This document shows positions 60,686-64,000 of a stretch of DNA of 64,000 nucleotides, piece by piece; within the stretch, counting starts at the first letter, position 1, and every line of letters starts with the position of its first letter. Under the pieces are notes generated by a model. It saw only the letters and a program-made list of their open reading frames with translations, ran no database searches and was not told where the DNA came from. The translations under genes were made by a program, and so were the position numbers. This DNA is from Ascaris suum (lineage: Eukaryota; Nematoda; Chromadorea; Rhabditida; Ascarididae), in NCBI GenBank assembly GCA_013433145.1, contig CM024169.1, positions 4,650,001-4,714,000 of the forward strand, given 5' to 3'.

Positions 60686-61394
60686 ATAGCTCCTCACATG
60701 GAGTGACGATAGGGCTTCGTCATATGTGAATAAGTGTCAAAATTTGGTGCCGCGACCATATGCTGTGTCACCGACTTCTTACAATGCGACATTTTCGTCG
60801 GTCTTTCAGTCCTCTTCAAACTTTAAAGAAGCTTTTTACAGATGTCTGCCTTTTTGAGTAAAATATAATTGCCCATAATTTCCAAACACGATTTACATAT
60901 ATGCATCCCCATCTGTTCTGTGTCCAACCAATGGAAAAGCCCGACCCATTGGCATCGAGTGTTCATGAAATTTGACCACACGTGGTCGAGAAATAAAAAA
61001 TGAGCACCAAGAATGTGCATCGATCTCAGCGCTATTCTTTGTCAGAACCGAAACTGGGCATTTGGTATTTTCAATGAGCGGCGAGAAACGGCAGTTGGAT
61101 GCATGCATGAGCTATACTGCACACTATGCAGCGAAAACAAAGGAGTGCTATTCTTTGAGAGTGGCTAAAAGACTGATAGAGGAGTCACATTGTAAGGTGC
61201 AGATGGCAATAAAATATGATCGGGCATAAAGACTAGGCTTGAGCGTGACGATCCCTTGCATCTGTCAACACATAAAGCAGCATTAAATAATGAAAATAAA
61301 ACACTTCAACCTATATCAGACATCAAAATGAATTCTATGAGCTGCATGGCTTTGCGAGATTCGGGAATCCGTGGCACGTCCGTTGTTTGGCTGT

Positions 61395-61460
61395 TTGCCC
61401 ACAAGAGTGGGCAATTCGTGGCAACGTGAGCAGAGAAATCCATGCCCATTAGAGTGGGAG
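61395..61460. repeat. Short hairpin with a degenerate second copy
   Basis: TTGCCCAC-AAGA-GTGGGCAA is a perfect eight-base stem with a four-base loop (61395-61414). A related TGCCCATTAGAGTGGG recurs about 47 bases later with a weaker stem. Confidence 0.5.
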
Positions 61461-61968
61461 GAACCCGCAAGATGTGAACCCAACCCCCCTCTCCCCCTCA
61501 CTGGGTCATGGACTTCTTTCCCTGTTGCAAGGGAGAGGAAACCATGGCCTAATAAGCGCGGGCATGTTCATATTGAGGTCTAATGCGGCGTTGGCGGTAA
61601 CATCATGTTGTAAGCCCTGTCTTGTTACTTTTTTTCTTGCGGGCGAGTACATCTCGGGTGTTTTGGCACCGTGTGGTCAACAACGTTCTGTTTTCTCGTG
61701 AGGAAGTGTACCCCTTGGGTACGTACAAGCCTTTTTTCAATGTGCTCGGACCAGCCATAGACTGCCGGATGCAAGCCTCGTTCGATGGTAATCTTCATTC
61801 ACGGGAGAACAAGACGATTGCACTGAAGCACAAGAATAACATAAATGCGCAGGTTTCATAGCTATAGGATGAAACATATTTTGAGGTTATCAAGAAGTTG
61901 TGCTTACTGTACATTGCAGCATACCTTTGCGTCAAGGTTCTAAAATTTGGTATTTCGTTGATGATTTA

Positions 61969-62442
61969 TCAGCACGCACGTTTACAGTGGAGTGCAGATT
62001 GAAATCTTTGGGACGACGCATAAATACAGTCAAGTTCTCGGCCCTGCATCATTTGCGGAAGACTTCCGAACCCGCACCACTCTATACTGAAAACTATATG
62101 GAACGTTGTTCCGTGAGTAGGCCTTGCCTGCCGACTGAAAACGATGCTCTCGTCGACTCCGATGAGCAGCGAAAGCAAAGAGACTACGGAAGGATACATC
62201 AGAAAATCCGTCGATAATTTTATACCAAATGTCAAAATAAGCGTTACTCTTCTGTATTCTAAACCCTCAAGCTCAAAGATCTTAAGGCGTACAGTGTAGC
62301 CACGTTCGTAGTCACCCGGAAACGCCTTAAAGAGGGCCACACGAGTGAAATACTTTTCGACATTTTCAACACGATTGACGTCAGAAGTTGGTAGGGTGCA
62401 AACGGGTGAGCAATATTCAACAGTGGGACGGCAATGTGTCAA
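61969..62442 (-). mobile_element. Decayed non-LTR retrotransposon, 3' end of the reverse-transcriptase ORF
   Basis: The minus frame stays open for 157 codons and reads the C-terminal blocks of LINE polymerases in order: PTVEYCSPV, DVNRVENVEKYFTR, FPGDYERG, LEYRRVTLILTF, then a degraded FGSLPQMM block near the end. The catalytic part upstream is absent, as in 5'-truncated copies. It is on the opposite strand to the fragment at 31631 and covers a different part of the ORF, so the two cannot be aligned here. Confidence 0.7.
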
Positions 62443-64000
62443 AAGGCTTTAAGGTAGTGTTCGATGCATCCGTGCTGCAATGACGGCAAAATGTAAATTA
62501 CAGTCTTAGACGCTCCCGAATATATTTCAACGCAACAAAACTTCCAGTGCATCAATACGCCGTCATAGCGGATAACATCTGCGTTGATGGCAGGCATATT
62601 CCATCAGTCCGAAGCATACATTCACGTTAAAAGTCTATGTGTAAGACGTGGCGTTTCTCACGGGAAACATCTGATGCCAGGCACTTTCGTTCCCGACGGG
62701 TCGTGAATCTCCATTTTTGTGACGAGGAGGCTGTAGGACGCTATTTCGCATGGCTCAGTACCAGGATTTTCCCATTCTATGGCCTGCGTGGGCCATGCCG
62801 TGACCGGTCCATGAAATACTTATACTCCGTTTTGTTGACCAGTACAAATTTCGCTGAACAGAAATTTCCTGGCTAGTTGGAGGAATTGTAGTTGTTGCTT
62901 GCTCTCAGTTGTTGATGTTTCCAGTTTTATTAAATATTAAGGGAAGAAGGGGGCAAAGGAAAGCGAGAAATAATCGTTGAGTGCTCACATGTTTGGCTAA
63001 CCGAACCGAACCGAATATGACTGAATATGGGAATGTTTGCGAGCATTATGTGCTATCTCAGTTGGCTAGCTGAGAGCAGAGGCAAGCTCGATCTTGATTA
63101 AATCGACCCGGGCCGGGACTAGACCACATCTAATCAAAAGTCCGTCGAGTTTTTTAAGTTGTTCCTCACTTCGTGCTTTTAGCTTTCAGAATACCTTTGA
63201 GCAATTTTAAAGCGAACTCCTTTCCACTGCAATGCTGGCATAGCCCCTTTGTGCTCTTTCTCATGTTATTTCTTTCTCATAAATAAACCTTCTTATGACC
63301 AGGAAGTGTTTTATCGCGATCAATGAGTGCGCCTTATCCCCCCTTTTGACCTTCGCGACCCTATCGTCGACCGATCAGGCCCGCTATAGCAATGTAAAAA
63401 TCGTTTGCAACCATACATGGAAATCAACATCCACAACGTTCGCACCTGTGGACATTTTCATATGTGACTTAGAGAAGTTTAAGGTGATAAACGAGTGATA
63501 CCCTAGGCAAGTGACCTGAACTGTGAAGTCGTCTCCCTCCATTTCAAGAAATCATCCAAGCCACCGGTCTCCGTATAACATTTTAATCGATATTTTCATT
63601 GCGCCACCACACCCTCAGCACGAATCGAACCGTTGATGAGAATTGATCTTTATCTGCCAACTTACCGTTGTCCAAACGATTCGGCTGTGACACTTTTCGT
63701 CAGCAATGTTTCCGATGTTTACAGGTAGGAAAACCTTGTTGCTTTAATTAAGTCACTAGGTTTGTATCGTTTAAATATTGAATTGATGTGTTTGTCGATA
63801 CAAGGGAAGCAGATTTCCCCCGCTGCGCAACAAATAAATAAAACAGTGCTGAGCTGATAAACTTCCGCTTCATTGGAATTCCTCGAAACAATTTTGTTGA
63901 ATTCCCGTGTGAAATTTGCATAGAAGGCTATTTCAAGTGAAATATGATGGCATTTGTGCAATCTCAAAACGCAAAGTTCCCTAATGACAGTTGAGAAGTG
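62443..64000. other. No gene recognised to the end of the window
   Basis: Short unsupported frames only. A small CTCAG..CTGAG hairpin lies near 63058. Confidence 0.4.

Noticed and set aside
1..64000. CRISPR arrays, rRNA, spliced-leader RNA genes, bacterial-type operons
   Set aside because: No regularly spaced repeats or recognisable RNA sequences were seen on reading; divergent RNA genes could be missed without a covariance search.

Overview
The window is eukaryotic nuclear DNA and most likely comes from a nematode. It is AT-rich by eye. Coding sequence is cut into many short exons, introns run from tens of bases to about 6 kb, and acceptors are mostly of the TTTTCAG/TTTCAG type. It carries remnants of a mariner transposon and of non-LTR retrotransposons. 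The long introns would suit a parasitic clade V (strongylid-like) nematode better than Caenorhabditis, but that is an inference. I saw no bacterial operon, CRISPR array, rRNA, tRNA or complete mobile element. Most open frames here are chance frames, so gene models were built by joining exons that agree in phase, splice sites and protein motif.

Layout. (1) 23-13084, plus strand: 3' part of a multi-exon gene. Fifteen exons join in a single phase-consistent frame of 593 codons plus stop. It has repeated exon-end motifs, an acidic block, a serine/arginine block and three C-terminal C2H2 zinc fingers. (2) 13392-16654, plus strand: a weaker gene candidate starting only about 0.3 kb downstream, with two competing frames in its later exons. 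(3) 17630-33569, minus strand: a complete five-exon class A (rhodopsin-like) GPCR of 326 residues, convergent with (2). Its first intron carries an antisense reverse-transcriptase remnant. (4) 33570-56912: mostly gene-poor sequence with simple repeats, a TATA/initiator promoter-like block near 45.2-45.34 kb, an unassigned 205-codon open frame at 47958-48575, and a decayed mariner near 53 kb. (5) 56913-60685, minus strand: a two-exon multi-pass membrane RING-finger E3 ligase resembling RNF26, 281 residues. (6) 60686-64000: mostly non-coding, with the 3' end of a decayed LINE on the minus strand.

The three firm genes are unrelated in function: a nuclear zinc-finger protein, a cell-surface receptor and a membrane ubiquitin ligase. 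No multi-gene system is evident. The most notable observations are the receptor's missing NPxxY motif and changed key positions, the repeated exon-end motif of the zinc-finger gene, the two competing frames of the second gene, and the promoter-like block near 45.3 kb.
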